A stretch of DNA of 61,087 nucleotides from Myxococcota bacterium (lineage in GTDB: Bacteria; Myxococcota_A; Polyangia; Polyangiales; Polyangiaceae). Positions 30,642 through 39,161 of the stretch are shown piece by piece. Numbering within the stretch: the first letter of the stretch is position 1; each line of letters opens with the position of its first letter. The notes under the pieces were generated by a model. That model saw only the letters and a list, made by a program, of their open reading frames with translations, was not told the DNA's origin and searched no databases. Position numbers and translations under genes: made by a program. The stretch covers positions 1-61,087 of the forward strand of contig CAUJEM010000104.1 in the NCBI GenBank assembly GCA_963169915.1, in the 5' to 3' direction.

Positions 30642-32993
30642 ATGAGAACATTCTTTAGAACGGTTCCTTGGGGTCTTTCGGTTGCCTTCGCGCTGGCGCT
30701 CGCCGCGCAGGCGTGCGTCGTTCAAGAGGACGACGGCGCCGATGGTGGAGCTGCGGGGAGCAGCGGGTCCGGCGGCAGCGCCGGTAGCGGCGCCACCGCC
30801 GGTGGTGGCGGTAGCGCGGGCTCAGCCGGCGCAGGCGGCAGCGCGGGCGCTGCAGGCAGCGCGGGTGGCGGCGGCAGCGCGGGCGCGGCAGGCAGCGCAG
30901 GTGCGGGCGGCAGCGGCGGCGGCAGCGCGGGCTCAGCCGGCGCAGGTGGCAGCGCGGGCGCGGCAGGCAGCGCGGGTGCGGGCGGCAGCGGCGGCGGCAG
31001 CGCGGGCGCAGGCGGCAGCGCGGGCGCAGGCGGCAGTGCGGGCGCAGGCGGCAGCGGCGGCGGCAGCGCGGGCGCTGGTGGCAGTGGCGGCGGCAGCGGC
31101 GGTTCGGGGGGGTCGGGCGGTGGCTCCCAGCAAGACGCGGCCATCGCCTTCAAGACGGGCACCACGGCCATCCCCAACGGCTCGGACTACGCCCCGATGA
31201 ACCTCAACGGCATCGCGCCGTTCTCGTCGGGGATCGCGTCCATCACCATCAGCAACGTCGGCGGTGCGGACGTCAGCATCTCCTCCATCGAAATCCTGCC
31301 GGAGGTCGGCGTGCTGCAGGATGAGTATCGTCAGTCCCGCCCCGGTGCCACCCAGTACACGCCCGAGGATCTCGCGGGAACGACGATCCCCGCGAGCGGC
31401 AGCGTCACCCTGGGCCTCTTCTTCTGGCCCATGGCCTCGGGGCCGCGCCGCGCGGAGATCGTGGTGCACACCTCGGACGGCAAGCGCGCGTCTTTCTTCA
31501 TGGCGGGCCGCGGCCGGGACAACCTGGTCTTCAGCCCCACCATCACCAAGTCACGGGAGCAGGTCTATGCGGTCGCCGCGGGGAAGGTCTCCTTCTTCGA
31601 TCCGGGCGGCGGCGTCAGCGACGGCGCCGGCGGGATCGTGATGTCCGGCCGCGCGCGCGAGCTGTACGACAGGTTCAGCCCAGATCTTGCCATGGTGCGG
31701 GTCCAGGGCGACGGCACGCTCGCCTGGGCCAAGACCTGGAGCGAGCAGTACATCCAGACCATCCCGGAGCCCAACAACGAGACGGGCGGCGTGGCCGATC
31801 AGATCGCCGCGGGCGCGGACGGCGCCGTGTACATGGCGGCGGCACGCTCCACCAACAGCTCCAACGTGAACGACAGCGCCCTCGTCTACAAGGTGGACAT
31901 CGCCACGGGCGCGATCGCTTGGGCGAAGAGCATGCGCAACGGGTCGCAAGATCAGGCCTTCCGCAACTTCTTCGTGCAGACCGTGGACGCCACGCTCCCC
32001 GACCGCGTGATCGTCGGCGGGACGAGCGATGGTCGCTGGGCCTTCGCCGCGCTGAAGAAGAGCGACGGCTCCTTGCTCTACAGCCGCATCCTCGATCTTG
32101 CCTCCGGTGGAAGCGCGGGGAAGATCTACTCGATGCGGATCGCGGCCGACGGGACGGGCTACTTCGGCGGAGAGAGCAGCAGCCGCGCGGTGATCGCGCG
32201 GCTGACCGCGCTCGACACGGACACGCCCGCGCTCGCATGGGCTCAGTTCACCGGCGGTGGGATCGGCACGCGCATCGACTCCATCGACCTCACGGCGGAC
32301 GGCGCGGCGCTGGTCGCCTACCACATCGGCGGCGCCACCCGCACCTTCGCGGCGGGCCGCTACAACTCGGACGGCGCGCTGGCCTGGGCCAAGGCCTGGG
32401 AGGTCACCTCCGGGCGCGCGACGGCGTGGGTCGTACGGCGCCGCGCGAACAGCGTGTTCGTGGGAGGCGTCTTCGCCACCACGCCGCTCGACACCACCGC
32501 GGGTGACGGGCTGCTGCTGAAGCTGGACGTCGCCACCGGCGCCTACCAGACGGGCGGCGCCTTCTACGGCGGCAAGACCACCACCACCACCGGGGGTCAC
32601 ATCCTCAAGGCCTTCATCTTCAATGGGGACGAGGTGCAGATCATGTCGGACACCTATCCCGGCACGAACAACTACGCCCACTACTGGGGCCTCTGGTACC
32701 AGCCCCCCACGGCGAAGCTGGACTTGCCGCTGAACGGCCAGAACGGCTCCGAGCGGGTCATCGACTACAACCCTGGGAGCATCGCTGCCATCTCTGGCGC
32801 TTCCATCACGCGCTTCCCGTCGTCGTCCGGGGTCACCGGCGGCCCGGGCTACGAGGTGGAATCCACCACCGTGGACACCGCCACGATCTGGAAGGACATC
32901 GCCTCCACGGACGCGGGCCTCTACCCGGCGCGCACCTACGAGCACGGTCCCACGGGCGTCTTCCACCTGCAGACGGTCACCATCAGAGACTGA
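30642..32993 (+). CDS. GSA-tethered lipoprotein with ASH-like domain and beta-propeller
   Basis: The product is 783 residues. Its signal peptide ends in lipobox AAQAC. A Gly/Ser/Ala tether of about 130 residues follows, then a beta-sandwich (about 165-290) with NVGGADVSISSIEI and GSVTLGLFFWP, resembling ASH/choice-of-anchor domains. The rest is a repeated-blade region (ADGAVYMAAARS, GGTSDGRWAFAALKKSDG, ADGTGYFGGESS), likely a propeller of SBBP/PQQ-like type. The second ATG of an ATGATG pair is chosen, giving AGGGAG a 4-nt spacing. It is probably exposed at the surface. Function unknown. Confidence 0.7.
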   Translation: MRTFFRTVPWGLSVAFALALAAQACVVQEDDGADGGAAGSSGSGGSAGSGATAGGGGSAGSAGAGGSAGAAGSAGGGGSAGAAGSAGAGGSGGGSAGSAGAGGSAGAAGSAGAGGSGGGSAGAGGSAGAGGSAGAGGSGGGSAGAGGSGGGSGGSGGSGGGSQQDAAIAFKTGTTAIPNGSDYAPMNLNGIAPFSSGIASITISNVGGADVSISSIEILPEVGVLQDEYRQSRPGATQYTPEDLAGTTIPASGSVTLGLFFWPMASGPRRAEIVVHTSDGKRASFFMAGRGRDNLVFSPTITKSREQVYAVAAGKVSFFDPGGGVSDGAGGIVMSGRARELYDRFSPDLAMVRVQGDGTLAWAKTWSEQYIQTIPEPNNETGGVADQIAAGADGAVYMAAARSTNSSNVNDSALVYKVDIATGAIAWAKSMRNGSQDQAFRNFFVQTVDATLPDRVIVGGTSDGRWAFAALKKSDGSLLYSRILDLASGGSAGKIYSMRIAADGTGYFGGESSSRAVIARLTALDTDTPALAWAQFTGGGIGTRIDSIDLTADGAALVAYHIGGATRTFAAGRYNSDGALAWAKAWEVTSGRATAWVVRRRANSVFVGGVFATTPLDTTAGDGLLLKLDVATGAYQTGGAFYGGKTTTTTGGHILKAFIFNGDEVQIMSDTYPGTNNYAHYWGLWYQPPTAKLDLPLNGQNGSERVIDYNPGSIAAISGASITRFPSSSGVTGGPGYEVESTTVDTATIWKDIASTDAGLYPARTYEHGPTGVFHLQTVTIRD
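30760..31130. repeat. GC-rich tandem repeats encoding the GSA tether
   Basis: About 370 bp consist of irregular tandem units of the type GGCGGCAGCGCGGGCGC, with imperfect copies of 9, 18 and larger multiples of 3 bp. They encode the Gly/Ser/Ala tether. The arrangement is like the linker repeats at 3170-3250 and 50690-50825, and length changes would leave the frame intact. Confidence 0.8.
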
Positions 32994-33015
32994 GCCAGCT
33001 CGGCTCGGCGGGCCT

Positions 33016-33085
33016 GCCCCTACGGACGGTAGGGGCGGGCGCCACACCAAGACGGCGAGGGCGCCCACGGGGCGCGCCTCGCCGT
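33016..33085. terminator. Tandem hairpins between convergent genes, likely bidirectional terminator
   Basis: Two inverted repeats lie in the short space between convergent genes. One is CCCCTAC with a short loop and GTAGGGG (about 33017-33035). The other is ACGGCGAGG (33052-33060) paired with CCTCGCCGT (33077-33085), with additional GC pairs inside. No long T tract follows, as is common in very GC-rich genomes. Confidence 0.6.
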
Positions 33086-33113
33086 CGTCATTTCGGCGGC
33101 CTGGGGCGGCCGC

Positions 33114-33266
33114 TCAGTGCTCTACTTCTCGGTCCGGATCGATGGGGTTGTGCGAGGGTTCGCTGCGGTCTCCGCCGGGGGAGAGCAGGAAGATGAGCGG
33201 GATGGTGGAGATGCAGATCACCAGCAGCCCAACGATCTTGGCGAGTGTGACGAGCCCATGTTCCAT
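33114..33266 (-). CDS. 50-residue single-helix membrane protein
   Basis: A 50-codon frame begins with ATG at 33266 (GAGG 8 nt upstream) and ends TGA at 33116-33114. The product starts MEHGLVTLAK, has one strong membrane helix (about residues 11-29, IVGLLVICISTIPLIFLLS) and an acidic tail ending DPDREVEH. It lies 137 bp downstream of the hemerythrin gene on the same strand, and just before the hairpins that probably end the transcript. It could be a small accessory subunit of a membrane complex, but nothing in the sequence names one. The coding call rests on the start context, the amphipathic order of the residues and the position. Confidence 0.5.
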   Translation of the reverse strand: MEHGLVTLAKIVGLLVICISTIPLIFLLSPGGDRSEPSHNPIDPDREVEH

Positions 33267-33403
33267 GGCGAGGGCCTCAGCTACCGCGTCCGGGCGGACG
33301 CCGCAAGGGCCGCGGGTCGGTCGACGGCGCCTTGCCCCCGGACGCGCCCTGCTGGCGGCCCTCTCCGGCGCTCGGCCTGCGGAGACCCGCGCCCCAGGCC
33401 GCG

Positions 33404-33853
33404 CTAGGCGAGCGGCAGGGCCGCGCGCACGGCGCTGAGCAGCGGCCCCACGTCGCCGCCCAGGGCCTCGTCCAGCATGGGGTACATCATCTGCTCTTCC
33501 TTCTGGTTGTGCTGCACCAGGAGGTCCATCATCGGCGCGGAGGCGCGCAGGTAGCCGGCGGCGTCCTGGGACGAGAGGGCGGCGCGCATCTGCTGAAACA
33601 GGGCCTCCAGGTCGCGATGCTCCAGCCGCATGGTGGCGGTGGGGCCGCCCTCTCCCATGCCGGTGTGCTCCTCGAAGGCCGGGAAGAGCAGGTCGTCCTC
33701 CACCGCGATGTGGGCCGCGATGCGGCGCAGGAACTCCTCCGCGCTGCGCGTCAGCGCCGTGAGCTCCCCGGCGCGCGCGGCGCGCTCGGCGGCCTCATAG
33801 AGGGCGTCGACCTGGCGGTGGTCGGTGGTCATGTGCTCGTTGATACTGGTCAT
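33404..33853 (-). CDS. Hemerythrin HHE-domain protein
   Basis: The product is 149 residues in four helices. The di-iron ligands of HHE domains are in place: His12 in TTDHRQVD, His48 and Glu52 in AAHIAVEDD, His79 in LEHRDLE, His115 and Glu119 in VQHNQKEEQ. Such proteins bind oxygen or nitric oxide, or store iron. It starts 75 bp after the last benzoyl-CoA reductase gene and is transcribed in the same direction, so it may guard or report oxygen for that oxygen-sensitive enzyme. That role is an inference from position. Confidence 0.85.
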   Translation of the reverse strand: MTSINEHMTTDHRQVDALYEAAERAARAGELTALTRSAEEFLRRIAAHIAVEDDLLFPAFEEHTGMGEGGPTATMRLEHRDLEALFQQMRAALSSQDAAGYLRASAPMMDLLVQHNQKEEQMMYPMLDEALGGDVGPLLSAVRAALPLA

Positions 33854-33928
33854 GGGGACTCCTGACGGCTCACGGTGGGAGGGGGGGCGCGCCGGCGCGC
33901 TCGCTGAGCGCGCCGCGGCCCCGAGGGC

Positions 33929-34918
33929 TCAGCGGGCCGCCACGGCCACGCGCGGCTGCGGTTCCAGGCGCTCAGCGGCGGGCGTCCCCGTCATGGGGCA
34001 CTCCCCGATCGAGAGGCAGGGCTCGAAGCGCTTGCGCGTCTGCGCCATGGCCGACCAGCGCCGCGCGGCGGTGGGCTCGGCGCCGCCGAGCTCCGCGGCG
34101 GTGGGTGGGATGGGCTTGCCCTCGGCGAGCAGGCGCTCGGCGCGCCGCAGCCCGAGGTAGGCCGCGCCGTAGGCGCCGTTGAGCTGCCCGAGCCCGTTCG
34201 GTGCGACGGAGAACGGCGAGCCCAGCGCGCCCTCCAGCGCCTTGATCATGGCCTCGTTGCGCGTCATGCCGCCGGTGAGCATGTACCCTGGCTCGAGCCC
34301 CACGCGCCGCATGAGCTGGATGGCGCGGCCCCCGAGCGACACCATGGCCCCCATCATGATGTCCTCGGCGGGGATCCCGTTGGCCAGGTGGTTGATGACC
34401 TCCGACTCCGCGAAGACGGCGCAGACGCTGCTGATGGGCTTGGGCTCCGTGGCGCGCAGCGCGTAGGGCCCGATGTCCTCGGTGGTGAGCCCCAGGTAGC
34501 GCGCGGTCTTTTCCAAGAAGGCGCCGGTGCCGGCGGCGCACTTGTCGTTGAGGCGGAAGGCCTTCACGTTGCCGCTGCCGTCCACCTTGATGGCCTTGAT
34601 GTCCTGGCCGCCGATGTCGAGGATGGTGCGCGTGTCCGGGAAGAGGTGCACGGCCGCCTGGGCGTGGGCGGTCAGCTCCGTGACCTGCGCGTGGCGGAAG
34701 CTCACCGTGTAGCGGCCGTAGCCCGTGGAGCTGACGTAGGTGATCTGCGAGCGCTCGAGCCCGCCGTTCTCTAGCAGCTCCTCGAAGGCCTTCTCGGCCG
34801 CGACGCCCAGCTTGAACCCGGTGCGGCGCACCGCCGTGGCCACCACCTCCCGCTGCTGGTTGAGGCAGATGGCCTTGGTGTAGGTGGATCCGATGTCGAT
34901 GCCGACGACGTTGATCAT
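33929..34918 (-). CDS. bzdQ: Benzoyl-CoA reductase ATPase subunit, BzdQ/BcrA-like
   Basis: One of two ASKHA ATPases that drive electrons from ferredoxin into the reductase core at the cost of ATP. The 329-residue protein has phosphate-binding loops GIDIGSTYTK and LDIGGQDIKAIK, the adenosine motif TGGMTRNEA, and the two cysteines that hold the shared [4Fe-4S] cluster at the dimer face ([13 protein letters not shown] and SSVCAVFAESEV). ATG at 34918 follows a strong GAGGAGGAGAG. The C-terminus is extended past the domain and carries CLSIGEC, two extra cysteines. Its size is nearer to the bzd-type (Azoarcus) subunit than to the about 440-residue BcrA of Thauera. It lies 19 bp after bzdP. Confidence 0.8.
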   Translation of the reverse strand: MINVVGIDIGSTYTKAICLNQQREVVATAVRRTGFKLGVAAEKAFEELLENGGLERSQITYVSSTGYGRYTVSFRHAQVTELTAHAQAAVHLFPDTRTILDIGGQDIKAIKVDGSGNVKAFRLNDKCAAGTGAFLEKTARYLGLTTEDIGPYALRATEPKPISSVCAVFAESEVINHLANGIPAEDIMMGAMVSLGGRAIQLMRRVGLEPGYMLTGGMTRNEAMIKALEGALGSPFSVAPNGLGQLNGAYGAAYLGLRRAERLLAEGKPIPPTAAELGGAEPTAARRWSAMAQTRKRFEPCLSIGECPMTGTPAAERLEPQPRVAVAAR

Positions 34919-34937
34919 GCTCTCCTCCTCGACGGGT

Positions 34938-35756
34938 TCAGGGCGCCGCCACGGCGGCCGGGGCCTCCACCCCGAGGCCAAAGGCGTGCTCTCGCGCGAA
35001 CAGCGCGGCGCCCAGCGCGCCGCAGAAGTGGGCGTCTGGGCTGACGTTGATCTTCATGCCCACGGCCTCCTCCAGCAGCTTCACCATGGCGATGTTGCGG
35101 CTGACGCCGCCGGTGAAGGTGACCTCCGGCTGGATCCCGACGCGCCGCGCGAGCGAGACGCAGCGGCTGGTGATGGCCTGATGGACCCCCATCAGCACGT
35201 CCTCCGGCAAGATCCCCTTGGCGAGGTGGCTGATGATCTCGGACTCCGCGAACACCGTGCAGGTGGTGGTGATGCGGACGGGGTTCTGCGAGCGCAGGGC
35301 GAGCGCGCCCAGCTCGGACAGCGGCAGCTCGAGCGCGTAGGAGGCCGCCCCCAGGAAGCGCCCCGTGCCGGCCGCGCACTTGTCGTTCATGGTGAAATCC
35401 CCCACCTGGCCGTCGGGCTTCACCGAGATGGCCTTGGTGTCTTGCCCGCCGATGTCGATGACCGTGCGAGTGCCGGGAAAGAGCGACACCGCGCCGCGCG
35501 CGTGACAGGTGATCTCGGTGACCTGCTCGTGGCCGAAGCTCACGTTGTACCGGCCGTAGCCGGTGCCGGCCACGCGCACGACGCGCGCCTGGTCGATGCC
35601 GGCGTTCTCGAGCGCCGCGTCGAAGGCGTCTTGGGCCACGGTGATCATGCTCGTCTCCATGTCGAGCAGGGCGCGGCCGACGAGCCTCCCGTCCTCGTCC
35701 AGGATGACGGCCTTGGTTTGGGTGGAGCCGACGTCCACGCCGCCGACGTACTTCAT
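34938..35756 (-). CDS. bzdP: Benzoyl-CoA reductase ATPase subunit, BzdP/BcrD-like
   Basis: The second ASKHA ATPase of the reductase. The 272-residue protein contains [30 protein letters not shown], the cluster cysteines in [13 protein letters not shown] and [12 protein letters not shown], and [12 protein letters not shown]. It shares the fold with HgdC-type activators, but two distinct ATPase genes beside two distinct core genes match a class I benzoyl-CoA reductase rather than a 2-hydroxyacyl-CoA dehydratase, which has one homodimeric activator. The ATG overlaps the bzdO stop (ATGA) and is preceded by GGAGG, so translation is coupled. BzdP versus BzdQ is assigned by length and order. Confidence 0.8.
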   Translation of the reverse strand: MKYVGGVDVGSTQTKAVILDEDGRLVGRALLDMETSMITVAQDAFDAALENAGIDQARVVRVAGTGYGRYNVSFGHEQVTEITCHARGAVSLFPGTRTVIDIGGQDTKAISVKPDGQVGDFTMNDKCAAGTGRFLGAASYALELPLSELGALALRSQNPVRITTTCTVFAESEIISHLAKGILPEDVLMGVHQAITSRCVSLARRVGIQPEVTFTGGVSRNIAMVKLLEEAVGMKINVSPDAHFCGALGAALFAREHAFGLGVEAPAAVAAP

Positions 35757-37108
35757 GACGGACCTCCTACGACGGGCAAGCGGATCTTGGTGTCCCCGGG
35801 CGCCCCGCCGCTGCGCTGCTGGAGCGACTCGAAGAAGGCGTCCACTCGGTTCTTGATCTGGGCGTCGGACCAGTACCGTGGGTCGATGAGGTCCGACTCG
35901 ATGTACAGGCTGGGGATCTTCAGCCGCTCGGTCAGGTAGTTGCGGGTGTCCGCCATGCCCGAGGAGACGAAGCGGCAGCTCTTGATGCCGTGAAAGACGA
36001 TGCCGTCCACGTCGTACTCGCGGAGCTGCTGCGCCAGGCGCTCGTGCGCAAAGAACTGGTTGGAGAGCCCGCGCTGCGCGGCGAGCGCGGTGATCTCCGC
36101 GAGGCTCTCGAGGGGTCGAGAGGTGTCGTACACGAGCTCTCCCGCGTCCATGCCGCCGGCGGCGAAGGTGAGGTAGTCCGAGTAGGCGAAGACCCCGCCC
36201 CAGGACTCGAACAGCTCTACCAGGCGCCGCATGGAGACGTAGCAGGGGGTCCCGGAGAACAAGAGCCGGAAGCGCTCGTTGTCGATCCTCCCCTCCCCGC
36301 GGGCCACCTTGGCGCTCAGCTGCTCGTCGAGCTGCCGCATGAACTGCACGCCCTCCTCGGTGCCGCGGTACACGTTCATGATGCCGATGTAGGTGAGCCC
36401 GTCCAGCATGGCGTTGTAGGGGGCCGGGCAGGCGCGGTTGAGCGCCATCACGTTGTTCCAGTGGTGGACCATCCGGTTGACGCGATCTTCCACCTCCGCC
36501 AGGCGATCCATGTCGAAGCGCTTGCCGGTGATCTTCTCGCAGCGGCCGATGAGATCGCGGAATTGCGCCTCGATCCACTGGGCGTCCGCCATGTGCTGGG
36601 CGTCCCCCGGGCGCACCCTCCAGCTCGAGCCGCGCTGCCCCGGCAGGTCCAGCACGAAGGAGGGGGTGTCGAGCATGCGCTCCCAGATCTCTCCCCACTT
36701 GATGAAGGTGCTGCACATGTTGGACACGATGGCGATGTCCGCCTTGGGGATCGTACCGGCGGGGTGCTTCTGCTGGCGCAAGATGAGCCCGACGTCCGCC
36801 TTGACGTAGGAGCACACGTCCGGGGAGTAGCCGTAGTCCTCGGAGTCTCGCAGGTACTCCTCGGACACCTTGCGCACGCCCATCTGCAGCGAGTTGATCT
36901 CCGGGAAGACGAGCTGAAAGTCGAAGGTGCGCAGGATCTCTACGGCGTTGCCCATCACGAAGACGTTGGCCACGTACTGACCACGCTCCTTGGCGTGCTC
37001 GAGTCCTCCGTACCAGTCCTTGAACAGGCGCTGGCCTTCCTTCTGCGCGTTGAATTCGGGAACGGCTCCTTCGGGAGCCTGGGTCGGATCTGCGGCTGAG
37101 GTGGACAT
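35753..37108 (-). CDS. bzdO: Benzoyl-CoA reductase core subunit, BzdO/BcrB-like
   Basis: A 451-residue member of the 2-hydroxyacyl-CoA dehydratase/benzoyl-CoA reductase core family, which carries the iron-sulfur cluster and the substrate site. Conserved pieces include [48 protein letters not shown] and [17 protein letters not shown] followed by IESDLIDPR. Cysteines in these segments are candidate cluster ligands. The start at 37108 is set by GGAG 7 nt upstream; an ATG nine codons earlier would overlap bzdN. The stop overlaps the bzdP start. With bzdN it should form the catalytic half. Confidence 0.82.
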   Translation of the reverse strand: MSTSAADPTQAPEGAVPEFNAQKEGQRLFKDWYGGLEHAKERGQYVANVFVMGNAVEILRTFDFQLVFPEINSLQMGVRKVSEEYLRDSEDYGYSPDVCSYVKADVGLILRQQKHPAGTIPKADIAIVSNMCSTFIKWGEIWERMLDTPSFVLDLPGQRGSSWRVRPGDAQHMADAQWIEAQFRDLIGRCEKITGKRFDMDRLAEVEDRVNRMVHHWNNVMALNRACPAPYNAMLDGLTYIGIMNVYRGTEEGVQFMRQLDEQLSAKVARGEGRIDNERFRLLFSGTPCYVSMRRLVELFESWGGVFAYSDYLTFAAGGMDAGELVYDTSRPLESLAEITALAAQRGLSNQFFAHERLAQQLREYDVDGIVFHGIKSCRFVSSGMADTRNYLTERLKIPSLYIESDLIDPRYWSDAQIKNRVDAFFESLQQRSGGAPGDTKIRLPVVGGPS

Positions 37109-37121
37109 GGGCACACTCCGT

Positions 37122-38378
37122 TCAGGCGAGGGCAAAGAGGAGGGATTCGGCGAAGGTCTCGAGCTGCATCGCCATCTGCTCGAAGGAGGTCATCTTCTCT
37201 TCGAACTCCAGCACGAGGTGACGGACCGAGACCGCGTCGAGGTGCTTGGACCAGGCCACCTGCTCGTCCAGCCCGGGCTCGCAGAACTTCGCCGCGGTGA
37301 CGATCACGGCGTCCGCGCGGCTGCCGCGGACCATGTCCATCAGGTAAGCCTCCTTGGTCTTGCGCTCGTCGTGCTGCACGGGGCTGGCGGCGGCGTGCTC
37401 CACGAAGGCCTCGGCGAGCGCCCACACCGGATCCCCCGCCTCCGGGACGTCGGCGGTGAGCCACCGGAGGCCAATCAGCAGATCGTCGTCGACGACGTAG
37501 CAGGTGTCGTCGATGGCCTCGAGCATCTCCAGCGGGGGCTGCTCGCAGAAGCCGCCGACGAAGACCACCCGCGGCTTGTCTTGCGCCACGCGCTTGCGCG
37601 CCCGCAGCAGGCCGAGGGCCTCCTCCAAGAGCAGGTTGTGCGTCTCCGCCGGCATGCGCGTGCGCGCGCGCAGCAGCAGGTAGGACTCCGTGCAGCTCAC
37701 CTTCCATGGCTCCGCCGCGCGCAGGGCGTAGAGCTCACGCAGCAGGGCGCGGTTACGGTTGTAGGTGCGGATGCTGCGCCAGAGCGCCTCGTCGTCGATG
37801 GGGCGGCCGAGCTGCTTCTCGACGTCGCCGCGCAGGCGCTGGTACTCGGCCGCGGTGTAGCGCACCGCGCCCGGGGTGTTGGGGTTCTGCGGCAAGTAGA
37901 GGATCTGCGCGAGCTGCTCGGGGAAGTTGCGCGCCCAGATCCCCCCGAGGTGCTTGGCGGCGTCGCAGATGGGGTGCGTGACGAAGCCGGTGAGGCTCTT
38001 GAGCGAGCCGTTGAGCCCCATCTCCGTGGTGGAGCGGCAGATGGAGCAGATGAACGACCCCATGTGCGCGTCGGCGTACTTGAGCTCCAGCTTGTTGCCG
38101 CCGCCGAGCAGGTTGACGGGCAAGAGGCCGCCGGCGTGGACGATCTCCTCCGGGAAGTAGACGGGGAAATGGCCGAAGGTGCCGGAGTAGCCGGCCGGCA
38201 AGGCGTCGTCGGTGGGGACCGGCCCGAGGCGTCGATCGTTGCAGTGCTCGAGCAGCTCCGTCAGGCGCTGCTCGGGGTCACGAGCGCCGAGCTCGGCGGG
38301 CGGGGGTGGCCCGAGCGCGGCCTGCTCGGCCGAGCGGTGGAGGGCTGCGGGGTTCTCGTCGGCCGGCTGAGGGGTCAT
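37122..38378 (-). CDS. bzdN: Benzoyl-CoA reductase core subunit, BzdN/BcrC-like
   Basis: A 418-residue protein of the same dehydratase/reductase core family as bzdO but diverged from it. It has PVYFPEEIVHAGGLLPVNL, then SFICSICRSTTEMGLNG with a CxxC pair, HPICDAAKHLGGIW, GGFCEQPPLEMLEAID, and KFCEPGLDEQVAW near the C-terminus. These match the smaller core subunit of class I reductases (BcrC/BadD/BzdN). ATG at 38378 is 3 nt after the tetR stop and has GGAG 9 nt upstream. The gene order N-O-P-Q is the one known for bzd clusters. Confidence 0.82.
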   Translation of the reverse strand: MTPQPADENPAALHRSAEQAALGPPPPAELGARDPEQRLTELLEHCNDRRLGPVPTDDALPAGYSGTFGHFPVYFPEEIVHAGGLLPVNLLGGGNKLELKYADAHMGSFICSICRSTTEMGLNGSLKSLTGFVTHPICDAAKHLGGIWARNFPEQLAQILYLPQNPNTPGAVRYTAAEYQRLRGDVEKQLGRPIDDEALWRSIRTYNRNRALLRELYALRAAEPWKVSCTESYLLLRARTRMPAETHNLLLEEALGLLRARKRVAQDKPRVVFVGGFCEQPPLEMLEAIDDTCYVVDDDLLIGLRWLTADVPEAGDPVWALAEAFVEHAAASPVQHDERKTKEAYLMDMVRGSRADAVIVTAAKFCEPGLDEQVAWSKHLDAVSVRHLVLEFEEKMTSFEQMAMQLETFAESLLFALA

Positions 38379-38381
38379 GGG

Positions 38382-39161
38382 CTAGGTCTCCGGGGATACG
38401 GCGCAAACGCGGTCGTGAGTGGGCGCCGAGGGCGACACGTGGGCGCTCGGACGAAGCAGGGGGATGTGCTGACGCTCGCGCAGGCGGTCGTCGAGGTGCT
38501 CCACCTCGTCCGTCGTCCCGTAGAGCGGGCAGTCTGGGCGCAGGCCGCAGAGCAGCGTGCGATGCAGGGAGTGCGCGAGCTGCTCCGGGGTGCCGTGCTC
38601 TTTGGGGCGGTACCAGCCGTAGGTCCAGTTGAGCATCCCGAACACGGCGTAGGTCAGCCGCTCCACCTCCAGCTCGTCCACGGCGCGGCCCTTCGGGGCG
38701 GCCTTGCCCCGCGCCGCGGGCAAGCAGGACGACTGCAGCAGCACGTCGCGGATGACCTCGCGCCCGACGCCGTAGTACTCGCTCTTGATGGCGCGCACCG
38801 CCTCCCGCTGCTTGGTGGGCAGCGCGTGCGCCTCCTGGACGAGCACCTGCATGACCGCGCGCCGGCTGGCGACGTACTGCACGTGCTGGAGGATGAAGGC
38901 GTAGAGCTTCTCACTCGGCGTGCTCACGCAGCCCAGGGCGCTCCGCGCGGAGCTGACGAGCGCCTCGAAGGCGCGCACCTGCAGATCGAACAGCAGATCT
39001 TCCTTCGAGGCGTAGTAATGGTAAAAGCCAGCGGGGGTCTTGCCGAGCTTCTGGGCGAGCTCTCGCACGGACATGCCGTGGAAGCCGCTCTTGGCGAGCA
39101 CCCCGGCGGCGGCCTCCAAGAGCTCCAGGCGGCCTTCGGCTTTGCGCGAGGGGCGCGCCAT
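38382..39161 (-). CDS. TetR-family regulator inside the benzoyl-CoA operon
   Basis: The product is 259 residues. The N-terminal HTH reads LLEAAAGVLAKSGFHGMSVRELAQKLGKTPAGFYHYYASKEDLL over about residues 14-57; key parts are FHGMSVRELA and GFYHYYASKEDLL, typical of TetR proteins. The ligand-binding part follows, with a C-terminal tail of about 45 polar residues that is longer than usual. Its start overlaps the dch stop (TGATG) and it ends 3 nt before bzdN, so it is made with the enzymes it probably controls. The likely ligand is benzoyl-CoA or a ring-reduced CoA ester, as in other CoA-ester-responsive TetR regulators. Its likely site is the palindrome before had. Confidence 0.88.
   Translation of the reverse strand: MARPSRKAEGRLELLEAAAGVLAKSGFHGMSVRELAQKLGKTPAGFYHYYASKEDLLFDLQVRAFEALVSSARSALGCVSTPSEKLYAFILQHVQYVASRRAVMQVLVQEAHALPTKQREAVRAIKSEYYGVGREVIRDVLLQSSCLPAARGKAAPKGRAVDELEVERLTYAVFGMLNWTYGWYRPKEHGTPEQLAHSLHRTLLCGLRPDCPLYGTTDEVEHLDDRLRERQHIPLLRPSAHVSPSAPTHDRVCAVSPET

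Noticed and set aside
30760..31130. CRISPR-like array
   Set aside because: The repeats are short, imperfect, without unique spacers, and encode an in-frame Gly/Ser/Ala tether.
35757..36815. N-terminal extension that would fuse extra sequence to the bzdP ATPase
   Set aside because: It is out of frame with bzdO, which occupies that region with conserved motifs. The ATG at 35756 with GGAGG upstream is the proper start.
34938..38378. 2-Hydroxyacyl-CoA dehydratase (HgdABC-type) instead of benzoyl-CoA reductase
   Set aside because: That system has one activator gene. Here there are two different ATPases and the neighbours are dch, had and oah, which belong to the benzoyl-CoA pathway.
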